From an uncultured Burkholderiales bacterium (GTDB taxonomy: Bacteria > Pseudomonadota > Gammaproteobacteria > Burkholderiales > Burkholderiaceae_C), in contig CAIWWN010000224.1 in assembly GCA_903916355.1 (NCBI GenBank), positions 1-50,750 on the forward strand: a stretch of DNA of 50,750 nt. The letters are read 5' to 3'. The position numbers and the translations under genes were made by a program. The notes beneath the pieces are model-generated. The model saw only the letters and a list, made by a program, of their open reading frames with translations. It made no database searches and was not told where the DNA came from. Each line of letters begins with the position of its first letter. The first letter of the stretch is position 1. Positions 17,281-26,058 of the stretch are shown here, piece after piece.

Positions 17281-18708
17281 ATGACAGATGACGAGATTTC
17301 CTGGTTGGACCTGGTGACCGTGTCCAGTTTGATCAGAGAGGGTACGCTCAGCGCAGTTCAAGTCACTGAGGCGCAATTGCGCCGAATTGAACGCTTACAG
17401 CCGACATTGCACGCTTATGCACGGACCACCCCCGAGCTGGCACTGGCGCAAGCCAGCGCCGCCGATAGGCGTCAGGCCCAAGGTGAGTTGCTCGGCCCCC
17501 TGCATGGTGTACCCATTGCCATCAAAGACCTGTGCTGGACCGCGGGAATTCCAACCGCTGCAGGCATGCCCACTTACCATGATTTCGTTCCTTCGACCGA
17601 TGCCACCGTGGTAAGCCGATTGCGCGAATCGGGTGCTGTGCTGCTGGGCAAACTGCAAATGACCGAGAGTGCATTCTCGGCCCATCATCCGGACATCGTG
17701 GTGCCGGTGAATCCTTGGGATGCCATGGGTTGGACAGGCGTGTCCTCCAGTGGATCGGGTGTGGCCACAGCCGCTGGCCTGTGTTTCGGTTCACTGGGCA
17801 CGGACACCGGTGGTTCGATTCGATTCCCCTCGGCTGCGTGCGGCGTGACCGGACTCAAGCCCACCTGGGGTCGGGTCTCCCGTCACGGGGTATTCGAGTT
17901 GGCCGCTTCGCTTGACCATGTCGGTCCGATGTGTCGCACCGCGGCAGATTGCGGTGTGATGCTGGGCGTACTGGCAGGCGCCGATCGCTTTGATTCAACG
18001 GCCCTGCAAGCCCCGGTTCCCGATTATCTGTCGGGCAACATTGACAGTCTTTCCGGAGTGCGTATCGGGCTGGATGCGTCTTACATATCGTCAGATGTCG
18101 AGCCCGAAGTCGCGGCAGCCGTCCATCAAGCCCGCGGGGTGTTTGAAAGATTGGGGGCACAGATTGTGGAAGTGACCATGCCAAATGCAGATGATTTGGT
18201 TGAAAACTGGGTGCCGCACTGCGCCATAGAAGCGGCCGTCGCACATGCCGCTACTTTTCCTTTACGGCGTTCAGAGTATGGTCCGATGCTGGCTGGCCTG
18301 TTAGACCTTGGGTTACGCCTGACGGCCACGGACTATCAACGCATCTTGTTGCAACGTGCAACCCACACCGGGCAACTCAATACGCTGATGTCACAGGTAG
18401 ATTTATTGTTGATGCCCGCCATGCCTTTTGCCGCGCCCAGTACCGAGCGCATTGCCCATCTGCGACAAGAACCGGGCTATCGCAAGCGCTTATCGCGCTT
18501 TACAGCGCCTACCGATATGTCCGGGCATCCCACACTGACATTTCCAGCAGGCCCTACCGCCACAGCGCGTCCGGTGGCTGCGCAATTGGTGGCTGCACAT
18601 CTCAACGAAGGCTTATTGGTTCGCGCGGGCAGGGCGTTTCAAAGCGTCACTGACTGGCATTTAAGCCGTCCGCCCATCGATTCAAAGTCTGTGTCTCGTT
18701 CGTTCTGA
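17281..18708 (+). CDS. amidase signature family hydrolase
   Basis: This 475-residue enzyme of the GatA/AmiE signature class hydrolyses amide bonds. The Ser-cisSer-Lys triad is complete: Lys82 in GVPIAIKDL, Ser155 in the glycine/serine-rich loop and Ser179 in GTDTGGSIRFP. The first loop reads GVSSSGSG rather than the usual GGSSGGSG, but keeps the needed serine. The substrate is unknown. The gene is alone and its third codon positions are visibly less GC-biased than those of its neighbours, which may indicate later acquisition. It converges with the nuclease gene over 13 bases. GatA is unlikely because no gatB or gatC lies nearby. Confidence 0.85.
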   Translation: MTDDEISWLDLVTVSSLIREGTLSAVQVTEAQLRRIERLQPTLHAYARTTPELALAQASAADRRQAQGELLGPLHGVPIAIKDLCWTAGIPTAAGMPTYHDFVPSTDATVVSRLRESGAVLLGKLQMTESAFSAHHPDIVVPVNPWDAMGWTGVSSSGSGVATAAGLCFGSLGTDTGGSIRFPSAACGVTGLKPTWGRVSRHGVFELAASLDHVGPMCRTAADCGVMLGVLAGADRFDSTALQAPVPDYLSGNIDSLSGVRIGLDASYISSDVEPEVAAAVHQARGVFERLGAQIVEVTMPNADDLVENWVPHCAIEAAVAHAATFPLRRSEYGPMLAGLLDLGLRLTATDYQRILLQRATHTGQLNTLMSQVDLLLMPAMPFAAPSTERIAHLRQEPGYRKRLSRFTAPTDMSGHPTLTFPAGPTATARPVAAQLVAAHLNEGLLVRAGRAFQSVTDWHLSRPPIDSKSVSRSF

Positions 18709-18721
18709 CCGGGTATGAGAC

Positions 18722-19240
18722 TCAAGGTGTTTGGCAGCTGCCATGAAACTGCCTGAACACCCTGGGCGTCATGGGCTGGGCTTGGGCAAACAAGCCTTTT
18801 TTTTGCCGTCGCGCTTGGCGCTCTAAGGCCACATAGGGTCCTGCACTGGCGCGAAAGCTGTAGGCCCAGGCCTGACCAGAGGCGACCATCACGGCGCCCA
18901 CGTCACGCCCGTCGATTTCAACCCGACCCAACACCCGACCATAGGTATCGGTGCCGTGCGGGATCACTTGCACCGTCTTGCGATGCACCAGGTCAATCAG
19001 CGCGTCTCGTGACGCATCGCCGCCTGGCTGGCAACGCTCAGGCGCGTCGATACCCTGGATACGCAACTTCACGGCGTCATGGGCTTGGTCGGGCAACACC
19101 AGCAAAGTATCGCCATCGGCCACCCAGCTGACCCAACCGGTCCAGCGGGGCGATTCGGTTTGCGGCGCAAGGTCTTGCGCGAAAACGACCGTGCAACCAC
19201 TCAACAAACTGCAAGCCAACCCCATGTACAGACGATTCAT
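18722..19240 (-). CDS. thermonuclease-family (SNase) exported nuclease
   Basis: This 172-residue staphylococcal nuclease homologue has an N-terminal signal with lipobox LLSGC (Cys16), so it is probably a lipoprotein. The OB-fold motifs are present: VADGDTLLVL, LRIQGIDAPE with the catalytic Arg and the Glu of the fold, and TYGRVLGRV with the second Arg. It likely degrades nucleic acids at the cell surface. It overlaps the MarR gene start region by 4 bases (19237-19240), so the two genes may be co-transcribed. Confidence 0.87.
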   Translation of the reverse strand: MNRLYMGLACSLLSGCTVVFAQDLAPQTESPRWTGWVSWVADGDTLLVLPDQAHDAVKLRIQGIDAPERCQPGGDASRDALIDLVHRKTVQVIPHGTDTYGRVLGRVEIDGRDVGAVMVASGQAWAYSFRASAGPYVALERQARRQKKGLFAQAQPMTPRVFRQFHGSCQTP

Positions 19241-19755
19241 GGGATGGCCTTGCCTTTTTGGCCACGATGGCGGTGGGTCTTAGGCAATTCACCGCTCATC
19301 TGTTCGTGCAAGGCTCGGGCGCTGGCTTGCAAGCGCTCCAAACTGGAATGGAATTGCGCCCCTTCTGCCTCGGTCAGTCCCGACAGGATGCTGCGGTTGA
19401 TGGCTTGCACCTGCGGCAGCAACTCGGCCACCAGGCTTTGCCCCTTCGGGGTCAAAGCCACCAACGCGCCTCGGCGGTCATCCTGGGCTGGCGTGCGCGT
19501 GATGAGCGTCTTGGACACCAAGGCGCCAATGGCCCGCGAGGTGCGTGCACGGTCCAGCTGGACTTTGTCGGCCAGGGCCGATGGCGGCAACCCATCGTGG
19601 CCGTGCAGCAGCGCCAAAATGCGCCATTCGCGACGGGTGATGCCATAGCCCCCTTCACACAAGCGCACCACCATGGCCCCGGCCACCGAGGTGAGGCGGT
19701 ACAGCCTGTACAGCAACAGGTCTTCAAACGCTTCTGAAATGATGGGCGGGTGCAT
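19237..19755 (-). CDS. MarR-family transcriptional regulator
   Basis: This 172-residue winged-helix protein has a recognition region LPPSALADKVQLDRARTSRAIGALVSKTLITR and the wing DDRRGALVALTPKG. It diverges from the Bug-receptor operon. A perfect palindrome (19783-19801) lies between the two and is its likely binding site. MarR proteins usually respond to small, often aromatic, ligands. That suggests the operon's substrate, or a breakdown product, is the inducer. The C-terminus is basic (HRHRGQKGK). Confidence 0.87.
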   Translation of the reverse strand: MHPPIISEAFEDLLLYRLYRLTSVAGAMVVRLCEGGYGITRREWRILALLHGHDGLPPSALADKVQLDRARTSRAIGALVSKTLITRTPAQDDRRGALVALTPKGQSLVAELLPQVQAINRSILSGLTEAEGAQFHSSLERLQASARALHEQMSGELPKTHRHRGQKGKAIP

Positions 19756-19782
19756 CTTCTGACCTAGGGTTTTCGAGAGGAA

Positions 19783-19801
19783 TGATTGATTAGATCAATC
19801 A
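19783..19801. promoter_or_regulatory. palindromic MarR-type operator
   Basis: A perfect inverted repeat TGATTGAT-TAG-ATCAATCA lies between the divergent MarR gene and the first Bug gene. A possible -10 TACATT for the Bug operon follows at 19815-19820, so a bound protein would cover the -35 region. The size and position fit MarR operators. Confidence 0.65.
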
Positions 19802-19884
19802 CCACGGGGCAGGCTACATTCTGAGGGCAATTGGCCTGGCCACTCACGTCAACCGCCATCCCTTCCAACTGGAAAGATTTCGCC

Positions 19885-20865
19885 ATGAATTTCACACACA
19901 CCATGACACGCCGGGCCCTGCAACTGACGGGTTGGGCAGCCATCCTGTGCGCCGCGGTGCCCGCGGTACAAGCACAAGAAAAACCACCTCTCAAAATCTT
20001 GGTCGGTTTTGCACCCGGCGGCTCGGCCGATGTGTTGGCGCGATTGATTGCCGAGGCCATTCGCGAGGACTTTTCCAGCATCATCATCGACAACAAACCG
20101 GGCGCTGGTGGACGCATTGCGCTGAACGCTGTGAAAGCGGCCAAGCCCGACGGTCAAACCGTGATCGTGCTGCCCAGCGGCCCAATGGTGCTGTTCCCTC
20201 ACGTCTACAAAAAGCTCGACTACGACGCGGTGAAGGACTTCACCCCTGTCTCACAAATCGCGCGCTTTCAGTTCGGCTTGGTCTCTGGCCCGGCGACGAA
20301 TGTGAAGACCGTGGCCGACATGTTGGCCAAAGCCAAAACCGATCCGGCCAACGCCAGTTACGGCACGCCGGGCGCGGGCACGCTGCCGCACTTCATGGGG
20401 GTGTTGATGGAGCAATCGACCGGCGTCAGCCTGAACCATGTGCCGTTTCAAGGCGGCGCCCCGGCCAACAACGCGCTGCTGGGCGGCCATATTGGCTACA
20501 AGTTCGACGTGGTGTCTGAAACCGCAGAGCTGCACCACAACAAAAAGGTGCGCATCATCGCCGTGACCGGCCCACAGCGCGACCCGCAAGTGCCTGAAGT
20601 CCCGACCCTCAAAGAGTCCGGCGTGAACATGGAAGCCACGGCCTGGTTTGCCATGTACGGCCCAGCCGGCCTGAAGGGCGAGCCACTCAACCGCCTGGAA
20701 AAAGCCATGATGAAAGCCGTGCGCGATCCGGCTTTGAGAGACAAGCTGATCAAGCTCGGCTACGAACCCATTGGCTCCAACTCGGCCGAGTTGGCCGCCG
20801 CGCAAAAAGCCGATCTGGCCCGCTGGGAAAAACCCATCAAAGCCACTGGCGTGCAACTCGATTGA
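19885..20865 (+). CDS. Bug/TctC-type periplasmic solute receptor (first)
   Basis: This is a 326-residue periplasmic binding protein of the tripartite tricarboxylate transporter receptor family. A signal peptide ends at AVQAQ (near residue 27). Bug motifs are clear: ILVGFAPGGSADVLARLIAE, IIDNKPGAGGRIALNAV, LNHVPFQGGAPANNALLGGHI and the C-terminal LARWEKPIKATGVQLD. Ligands of this family are often carboxylates or aromatics. The ATG at 19885 opens the signal peptide. No TctA or TctB membrane subunit is adjacent, which is common for Bug genes in this order. It heads an operon with a second receptor, a sulfatase and a SulP transporter. Confidence 0.9.
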   Translation: MNFTHTMTRRALQLTGWAAILCAAVPAVQAQEKPPLKILVGFAPGGSADVLARLIAEAIREDFSSIIIDNKPGAGGRIALNAVKAAKPDGQTVIVLPSGPMVLFPHVYKKLDYDAVKDFTPVSQIARFQFGLVSGPATNVKTVADMLAKAKTDPANASYGTPGAGTLPHFMGVLMEQSTGVSLNHVPFQGGAPANNALLGGHIGYKFDVVSETAELHHNKKVRIIAVTGPQRDPQVPEVPTLKESGVNMEATAWFAMYGPAGLKGEPLNRLEKAMMKAVRDPALRDKLIKLGYEPIGSNSAELAAAQKADLARWEKPIKATGVQLD

Positions 20866-20893
20866 AGCCCACCCCCACCCACCACACAGCACC

Positions 20894-21871
20894 ATGAACC
20901 TGCCGCAACGCACCTTTTCTTATTTTTCTCTTGCTCTGTGCTTGGCCGTGAGTGTGAGCGCACCCGCCGTGCACGCGCAAACCTATCCCAGCAAAGCGAT
21001 CCGCTTCGTCAACAACTTTCCCCCGGGCGGTCCATCCGACTTTTTGGCGCGCACCGTGGGCGAGGCGATCACCACCGCCTTCAAACAACCCGTCGTGACC
21101 GAAAACAAAGCGGGTGCCGGTGGCAATATGGGCGCCGATCTGGTGGCCAAAAGCCCGGCCGATGGCTACACCGTGCTGTTTGGCATTGACACCGCGTTCA
21201 CGGTCAACCCTTACATCTACAAAGGCATGCCTTTCAAACCCAGCGACTTCAAGCCCATCATGGTGATGGTCTCTTCAGGTCTGTTGGTGGGCGCGAACCC
21301 GGGCACAGGCTTCAAAAGCATGAAAGACCTGATCGCCCAAGGCAAAGGCAAGGGCCTGAACTTCAGCAGTGGCGGCAGTGGCAGCCCGGGCCACTTGGCT
21401 GCAGAAATTTTCATGGACGCGGCAGGCATCCAAATTCAACACGTGCCCTACAAGGGCAACACGCCCGCCGTGTTGGCCGTGCTGTCGGGCGAGGTGGACG
21501 CCGGCGTCTTGGCTACGCCCGGCATGCTGCCGCACGTCAAGGCAGGCAAGATCACGCCCTTGGCGGTGACCAGTCGCCAGCGTTCCCGTTCCGCGCCTGA
21601 GGTGCCCACCGTGAGCGAGTTGGGCCTCAAAGAGTTGGAGTTGGAAGTGCTTTACGTGGCCATGGTGCCCGCAGCCACGCCGGAGCCGGTGGTGCAGTTC
21701 TTGCAAAAAGCTTTTACCGAAGCCTTGAAACGCCCCGACACCCAAGCCCAATTGGCCAGCATGGATTTATTTTACGAAGGGCTGACCGGCCCAGAGGCGG
21801 CCAAACGTTTGAGCGATTTATCGCAGCGCTATGCCCGCACCATCCAATCCACTGGCATGAAAGTCGAGTGA
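20894..21871 (+). CDS. Bug/TctC-type periplasmic solute receptor (second)
   Basis: This 325-residue receptor is of the same family as its upstream neighbour but clearly diverged. A signal peptide ends at AVHAQ. The motifs are FVNNFPPGGPSDFLARTVGE, TENKAGAGGNMGADLVAKSPADGYT and HVPYKGNTPAVLAVLSGEVD. The start is the ATG at 20894; a longer open frame upstream reads through the first receptor gene's 3' end and was rejected. Its stop overlaps or abuts the sulfatase start, so the two are coupled. Two paralogous receptors in one operon suggest two related ligands. Confidence 0.9.
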   Translation: MNLPQRTFSYFSLALCLAVSVSAPAVHAQTYPSKAIRFVNNFPPGGPSDFLARTVGEAITTAFKQPVVTENKAGAGGNMGADLVAKSPADGYTVLFGIDTAFTVNPYIYKGMPFKPSDFKPIMVMVSSGLLVGANPGTGFKSMKDLIAQGKGKGLNFSSGGSGSPGHLAAEIFMDAAGIQIQHVPYKGNTPAVLAVLSGEVDAGVLATPGMLPHVKAGKITPLAVTSRQRSRSAPEVPTVSELGLKELELEVLYVAMVPAATPEPVVQFLQKAFTEALKRPDTQAQLASMDLFYEGLTGPEAAKRLSDLSQRYARTIQSTGMKVE

Positions 21872-21876
21872 ACCCC

Positions 21877-23226
21877 ATGACCCACCCTGATACGTCTACC
21901 GCACCTCGCCCCAACATCATCTTCATCGTCGCTGACGACCTGGGTTTTGCCGACCTGGGCTGCTACGGTGGACGCGATGCCCAGTTCGGCCCCGTCTCGC
22001 CGGTGATCGATCAATTGGCAGCCAACGGACTGAAGTTCACCGACGGTTACGCCAACTCGCCGGTCTGCTCGCCCACGCGCTTTGCCTTGATGACCGCACG
22101 CTACCAGTACCGCCTGCGCGGCGCGGCCGAAGAGCCCATCAACAGCAAAGCCCGCAACAGCACCACCTTGGGCTTGCCGACCTCACTCCCCACCCTGCCC
22201 TCCCAGCTCAAAGCTGTGGGTTACCGCACGGCCTTGATCGGCAAATGGCATATGGGCTACCCGCCCACCTTCGGTCCGTTGCGCTCGGGATACGACGAAT
22301 TCTTTGGCCCCATGGCGGGTGGGGTGGACTACTTCACCCATTGCGCGTCGAACGGGTCGCACGATTTGTGGGTGGGTGAAGAGGAGCAGCCGCATGAAGG
22401 CTATTTGACCGATCTGATATCGCGCAACGCGGTCGACTTTGTCAAGCGCATGGCACAAGGCGAACGCGCCGCCGACCCCTTCTTTTTAAGCCTGCACTAC
22501 ACCGCCCCGCACTGGCCCTGGGAAACGCGCGAAGACCACGCCCTGGCGGCCACCATCAAGGACAATATTTTCCATTTGCACGGTGGCAACATCCACACCT
22601 ACCATCGCATGATCCACCACATGGACGAAGGCATTGGCTGGGTGGTGGATGCATTGAAGCAAACCGGGCAACTGGACAACACGCTGATTGTCTTCACCAG
22701 CGACAACGGCGGCGAGCGTTTCAGCGACAACTGGCCTTTGGTGGGCGGCAAAATGGATTTGACCGAAGGCGGCATTCGTGTGCCGTGGATTGCCCACTGG
22801 CCTGCGGGCATCGCGCCCGGCGGCGTCAGCCACCAGCATTGCATGACCATGGACTGGTCGGCCACGATGATGACCCTGGGCGGCGCGACGCCCGACCCCG
22901 ACTACCCGCTGGACGGCGTCTCGCTGGTCGAGGTGTTACGCAACCCGGCCCACACCTTTGCACGGCCCATGCATTGGCGCATGAACCACCGGGGTCAACG
23001 CGCCATGCGCCAGGGTGACTACAAATACCTGCGGGTGGATGGCAACGACTACCTTTTCAACATTCCGGCCGATGCGCGTGAACGCGCCAACCTGGGCGGG
23101 CGCCAGCCCGCGCAACTGCAGACGATGCGCAGCCAATGGGAAGCCTGGAACGCCAGCATGCCCGCCATTCCCGACGATGCCACCATCAGCCTGGGGTACT
23201 CGGTCAAAGACATGCCTCAGCGCTGA
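21877..23226 (+). CDS. cytoplasmic type I sulfatase
   Basis: This 449-residue sulfatase hydrolyses sulfate esters. The metal-binding N-terminus IIFIVADDLGFADLGCYGG has Asp20-Asp21. The formylglycine motif is C-S-P-T-R from Cys64, followed by FALMTARY, where the usual Gly of the signature is Ala. Further motifs are LIGKWHMGY, FTSDNGGE and RVPWIAHWPAG. No signal peptide is present, so the enzyme acts in the cytoplasm and its substrate must be imported. Cys-type sulfatases need a formylglycine-generating enzyme, which is not in the window. A GTG at 21868 overlapping the upstream stop is an alternative start. Confidence 0.9.
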   Translation: MTHPDTSTAPRPNIIFIVADDLGFADLGCYGGRDAQFGPVSPVIDQLAANGLKFTDGYANSPVCSPTRFALMTARYQYRLRGAAEEPINSKARNSTTLGLPTSLPTLPSQLKAVGYRTALIGKWHMGYPPTFGPLRSGYDEFFGPMAGGVDYFTHCASNGSHDLWVGEEEQPHEGYLTDLISRNAVDFVKRMAQGERAADPFFLSLHYTAPHWPWETREDHALAATIKDNIFHLHGGNIHTYHRMIHHMDEGIGWVVDALKQTGQLDNTLIVFTSDNGGERFSDNWPLVGGKMDLTEGGIRVPWIAHWPAGIAPGGVSHQHCMTMDWSATMMTLGGATPDPDYPLDGVSLVEVLRNPAHTFARPMHWRMNHRGQRAMRQGDYKYLRVDGNDYLFNIPADARERANLGGRQPAQLQTMRSQWEAWNASMPAIPDDATISLGYSVKDMPQR

Positions 23227-23259
23227 ACTGCACGGTCCTCACAGCGACGACAATTGGGT

Positions 23260-24945
23260 ATGTTTTCATTAGAACGATTTTTGACTTTCAAACACTGGCC
23301 CCGGCTCACGCCCGGGTTGGCGAGGACCGAAGTGGTAGCCGGTTTGACGGTGGCTCTGGTCATGATTCCGCAAGCCGTAGCCTATGCGGGCCTGGCCAAC
23401 ATGCCCTTGGTCACCGGGCTTTATGCCTGCTTGGTGCCCGCGTTGATGGCGGTGCTGTTTGGCAGCGCCAACCGCTTGTCCGTGGGGCCAGCGGCCTTGA
23501 CCTGCGTGTTGATCGGCGCTTCATTGGCAGGGCTGGCCGAACCGGGTTCTGCCGAGTGGGTGTCACTGGCCGTGTGGCTGTCGTTGTTGTCGGGCGGCAT
23601 TCAATTGCTGCTGGGTCTGGGCAGTTATGGCTGGCTGATCAACCTGATCAGCTCGCCCATCATGATGGGCTTTACCCAAGCAGCCTCCTTGCTGATCATG
23701 GCGTCGCAAGTGCCGGCCTTGCTGGGCGTGAGCTCGTGGAACAGCGCAGTCACCACGTGGCCGACATGGGTCACCGCTTGGCCCGCCTGGTTTGGCGTGG
23801 GCAGCCTGCTGCTCTTGTTCGGGCTGCGCCGCACGCTGCCGCGTTGGCCAGGCGTCATGCTGGTCATGAGCGCGGCCTCGGTGTTGGGCTTTGTCATCGG
23901 CTATGAACAGCATGGCAGCGTGATCGGCTTGTTGCCCTCAGGCTTGCCCGAGCTGTACTGGCCCCATTGGCCTGGTTGGGTGGTATTGAATCAGCTGTGG
24001 GTGCCTGCCATGGTGATCGCCTTGGTGAGCTTTTTAGAAACCGCCTCCAGCGCCCGCATTGAATGCCAACGCGAGGGCAAACGCTGGGACGACAACACCG
24101 AGTTGTTCAGCCAAGGCTTGGCCAAGCTGGCGTCGGCGCTGTCGGGCAGCTTTCCGACCAGCACCTCTTTTTCACGTTCCGCACTCTTGCTGTACGCGGG
24201 TGCGCGCTCGGGCTGGTCTGTGGTGTTCTCCATCGGCTTTGTACTGCTGGCCTTGCTGCTGCTCATGCCCGCCTTGCAATTTGTGCCCAAGGCCGTGATG
24301 GCCGCTGCGGTGATTGTGGCAGTGTCGAATCTTTTTCAGCCACGCCAATTTCTCAAACTGTGGCAGATTGACCGCGCCGAAACCTTCACCGCAGGCATCA
24401 CCTTTGCCATCACCTTGCTGACCGCGCCACAAATTTACTGGGGCGTGCTGACCGGTGTGGTGGTCGGTTTGTCGCACTTTTTACACACCCGGTTGCATCC
24501 GCGCATCATCGAAGTGGGGCAACACCCTGACGGTTCATTGCGCGACCGCCACTTGCTGCATTTACCCGAGCTGGCGCCCCATGTGTATGCCTTGCGCATG
24601 GACGCCGAACTCGACTTTGCCGCCGCCAGCGCCTTTGAGCGCACCATCGTCGATCATTTGGCCAAGCATCCTGAGGTTCAACACGTGTGCCTGTTTGCCC
24701 ACCCGATCAACCGCATCGATGTGACGGGGATTGAAACCTTTGGGCAACTGCACCAGATGCTGATGCGCAAAGGCATCACGCTGCACATCAGTGGCATCAA
24801 ACTACCGGTCGTCAACGCTTTGCGCAAAGCCGGTCAATTGCAAGACGGTGCCCAGTTGCGGCTGTATCGAACCGATGCTGAAGCCATCAAGGCCTTGTCT
24901 CAACTGAACGTCGATCCTGCTGACATGTCTGCCGCCATGATCTGA
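23260..24945 (+). CDS. SulP-family transporter with STAS domain (second copy)
   Basis: This 561-residue membrane transporter has motifs VALVMIPQAVAYAGLANMPLVTGLYACLVPAL, GSANRLSVGPAAL and SLFRSA-like SFSRSALLLYAGA. The STAS domain begins near residue 445 and carries NRIDVTGIETFGQLHQML. It follows the sulfatase by 33 bases, so it may export the sulfate that the sulfatase releases, or import sulfate under the same control. The ATG at 23260 fits better than the in-frame TTG two codons earlier. It converges with the exported protein gene at 24964. Confidence 0.9.
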   Translation: MFSLERFLTFKHWPRLTPGLARTEVVAGLTVALVMIPQAVAYAGLANMPLVTGLYACLVPALMAVLFGSANRLSVGPAALTCVLIGASLAGLAEPGSAEWVSLAVWLSLLSGGIQLLLGLGSYGWLINLISSPIMMGFTQAASLLIMASQVPALLGVSSWNSAVTTWPTWVTAWPAWFGVGSLLLLFGLRRTLPRWPGVMLVMSAASVLGFVIGYEQHGSVIGLLPSGLPELYWPHWPGWVVLNQLWVPAMVIALVSFLETASSARIECQREGKRWDDNTELFSQGLAKLASALSGSFPTSTSFSRSALLLYAGARSGWSVVFSIGFVLLALLLLMPALQFVPKAVMAAAVIVAVSNLFQPRQFLKLWQIDRAETFTAGITFAITLLTAPQIYWGVLTGVVVGLSHFLHTRLHPRIIEVGQHPDGSLRDRHLLHLPELAPHVYALRMDAELDFAAASAFERTIVDHLAKHPEVQHVCLFAHPINRIDVTGIETFGQLHQMLMRKGITLHISGIKLPVVNALRKAGQLQDGAQLRLYRTDAEAIKALSQLNVDPADMSAAMI

Positions 24946-24963
24946 CCGGGCCAGACCGAAGGC

Positions 24964-25626
24964 TCAGCGCCCCAGTGCCGGAGCGGCTTGGCGCGCTGCG
25001 GCCCCTTCGGCCAGTTGAGGTTTTTGGCGCGCGCTGGTTTCTTGGTCCAACTCCGCTCTCATCTCCAAATCGACCGAAGGGTTGATGAATTTCAGATAGG
25101 TCGAGGTTTCTGGCCACTCGCGCACCACCTGAATCTGCATCCCTTCGGCCATGCGCCAACGGGCGGTGAAAGCGCCCATCTCCAGTTGCCCCACAGTTTC
25201 AGCGGGAGGTCCATATTTGGACGCCACCATGTCGACAATCTGCTGCGTGTGGCGACTGTCCATGAAGCTGTTGAACGCATACTCCGCAAACGCCAACTTT
25301 TGCGTGGCTGCGGTATAGCCTAAGTAAAACTGCGAAGCGCCTCGGATCAGTCCTTTGGCATCGTAAACGTCCACCCAGTAACGGGCGTCTTCACGCACGG
25401 GCTTGAGGCCATGGGCGCGCAAGGCCTGGCGCATGGCCTCTCGCGTGGCGGTACTCAGGCGCACGCCATACATCTCGATCCAAGACCCCACCACTTCAGA
25501 AGCGCTTGGCGGGTTCACGGAAGCGGGCAAAAAAACCTCCTCTGGGTCCGCCTGCCCCCAAGCAACGCCTTGCATCGCCCAGCACAAAAAAGCGCCCACG
25601 GCTGTTTTGACAAGCGCTTGTCGCAT
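24964..25626 (-). CDS. exported protein of unknown function
   Basis: I do not recognise this 220-residue protein. A signal peptide ends at AWGQA (about residue 25), and the mature part is predicted periplasmic. It is mixed alpha/beta in look, with aromatic-rich segments (GSWIEMYGVRLS, YWVDVYDAKG, FYLGYTAATQKLAFAEYAF) and a C-terminal Gln/Ala-rich tail. The ATG at 25626 is used because AAGGAGG lies seven bases before it. That ATG shares a base with the stop of the small membrane-protein gene, so the pair is translationally coupled. Confidence 0.7.
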   Translation of the reverse strand: MRQALVKTAVGAFLCWAMQGVAWGQADPEEVFLPASVNPPSASEVVGSWIEMYGVRLSTATREAMRQALRAHGLKPVREDARYWVDVYDAKGLIRGASQFYLGYTAATQKLAFAEYAFNSFMDSRHTQQIVDMVASKYGPPAETVGQLEMGAFTARWRMAEGMQIQVVREWPETSTYLKFINPSVDLEMRAELDQETSARQKPQLAEGAAARQAAPALGR

Positions 25627-25808
25627 CACAAGCCCTCCTTGGGCTCTGTGGCTTTGTCGTCAAGCGAGGCACGCGGTGGACTGGCAACCTCAGTGGGAGC
25701 GTCTTTTTGACGCGGCTTGCTCAGCCATGAACGCAATAACAAAGACACCAAAAATCCGACTGAAATGGCCATCAGCACAGACAGCGATAAAAAAACCATC
25801 AAACTCAT
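25626..25808 (-). CDS. small single-pass membrane protein
   Basis: This 60-residue protein has one strong transmembrane helix (residues 4-26), followed by a charged cytoplasmic or periplasmic tail of about 33 residues with Lys, Arg, Asp and Glu (SKPRQKDAPTEV... KATEPKEGL). It has no recognisable family. Its stop overlaps the start of the exported protein gene (TGATG), so the two probably act together. Transcription likely starts in the AT-rich island upstream. Confidence 0.65.
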   Translation of the reverse strand: MSLMVFLSLSVLMAISVGFLVSLLLRSWLSKPRQKDAPTEVASPPRASLDDKATEPKEGL

Positions 25809-25879
25809 GAAATTTCTCCCCTTACGCGCCTACAGGCCCAGCGCTTCGCACTGTTGGTGAAACAAGGCGCTATAAAAGC

Positions 25880-25975
25880 ACTAAAAATGTAAATTTATTT
25901 TAAACATAAAAAGTAATCTTAATTTTACAATTAAATGTTCATATAATACAAATATGATGATTATTTACAATTTTG
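25880..25975. promoter_or_regulatory. AT-rich island with TTTACAATT repeats
   Basis: About 95 bases are strongly AT-rich in an otherwise GC-rich window. TTTACAATT occurs at 25924-25932 and again around 25964-25972, with a diverged TGTAAATTTA in the other orientation at 25889-25898. Several TATAAT-like boxes lie on both strands. It sits upstream of the minus-strand membrane/exported pair and probably holds their promoter and regulator sites. Confidence 0.5.
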
Positions 25976-25988
25976 ACACGCACGCACT

Positions 25989-26058
25989 GCCACCGACCCC
26001 GCTACGGGGGAACGCGTCTTGGCTGCGGTGGCGAGGTGAAAAAAGGCGCTTAAGCGCT
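25989..26058 (-). terminator. hairpins after the DUF429 stop, possible terminator
   Basis: On the minus strand GCGC-TTAA-GCGC overlaps the DUF429 stop codon and is followed by TTTTTT. Further on, CCCCG-CTA-CGGGG (25997-26009) is nested in an outer GCCACCG/CGGTGGC pairing (25989-26032). Together they could end the folE-BLUF-DUF429 transcript. The first stem is only 4 bp, so confidence is modest. Confidence 0.4.

Noticed and set aside
7172-24945. Two SulP genes as a recent duplication
   Set aside because: Their sequences differ across the whole length, including the first helices and the STAS motif, so they are separate subfamilies.
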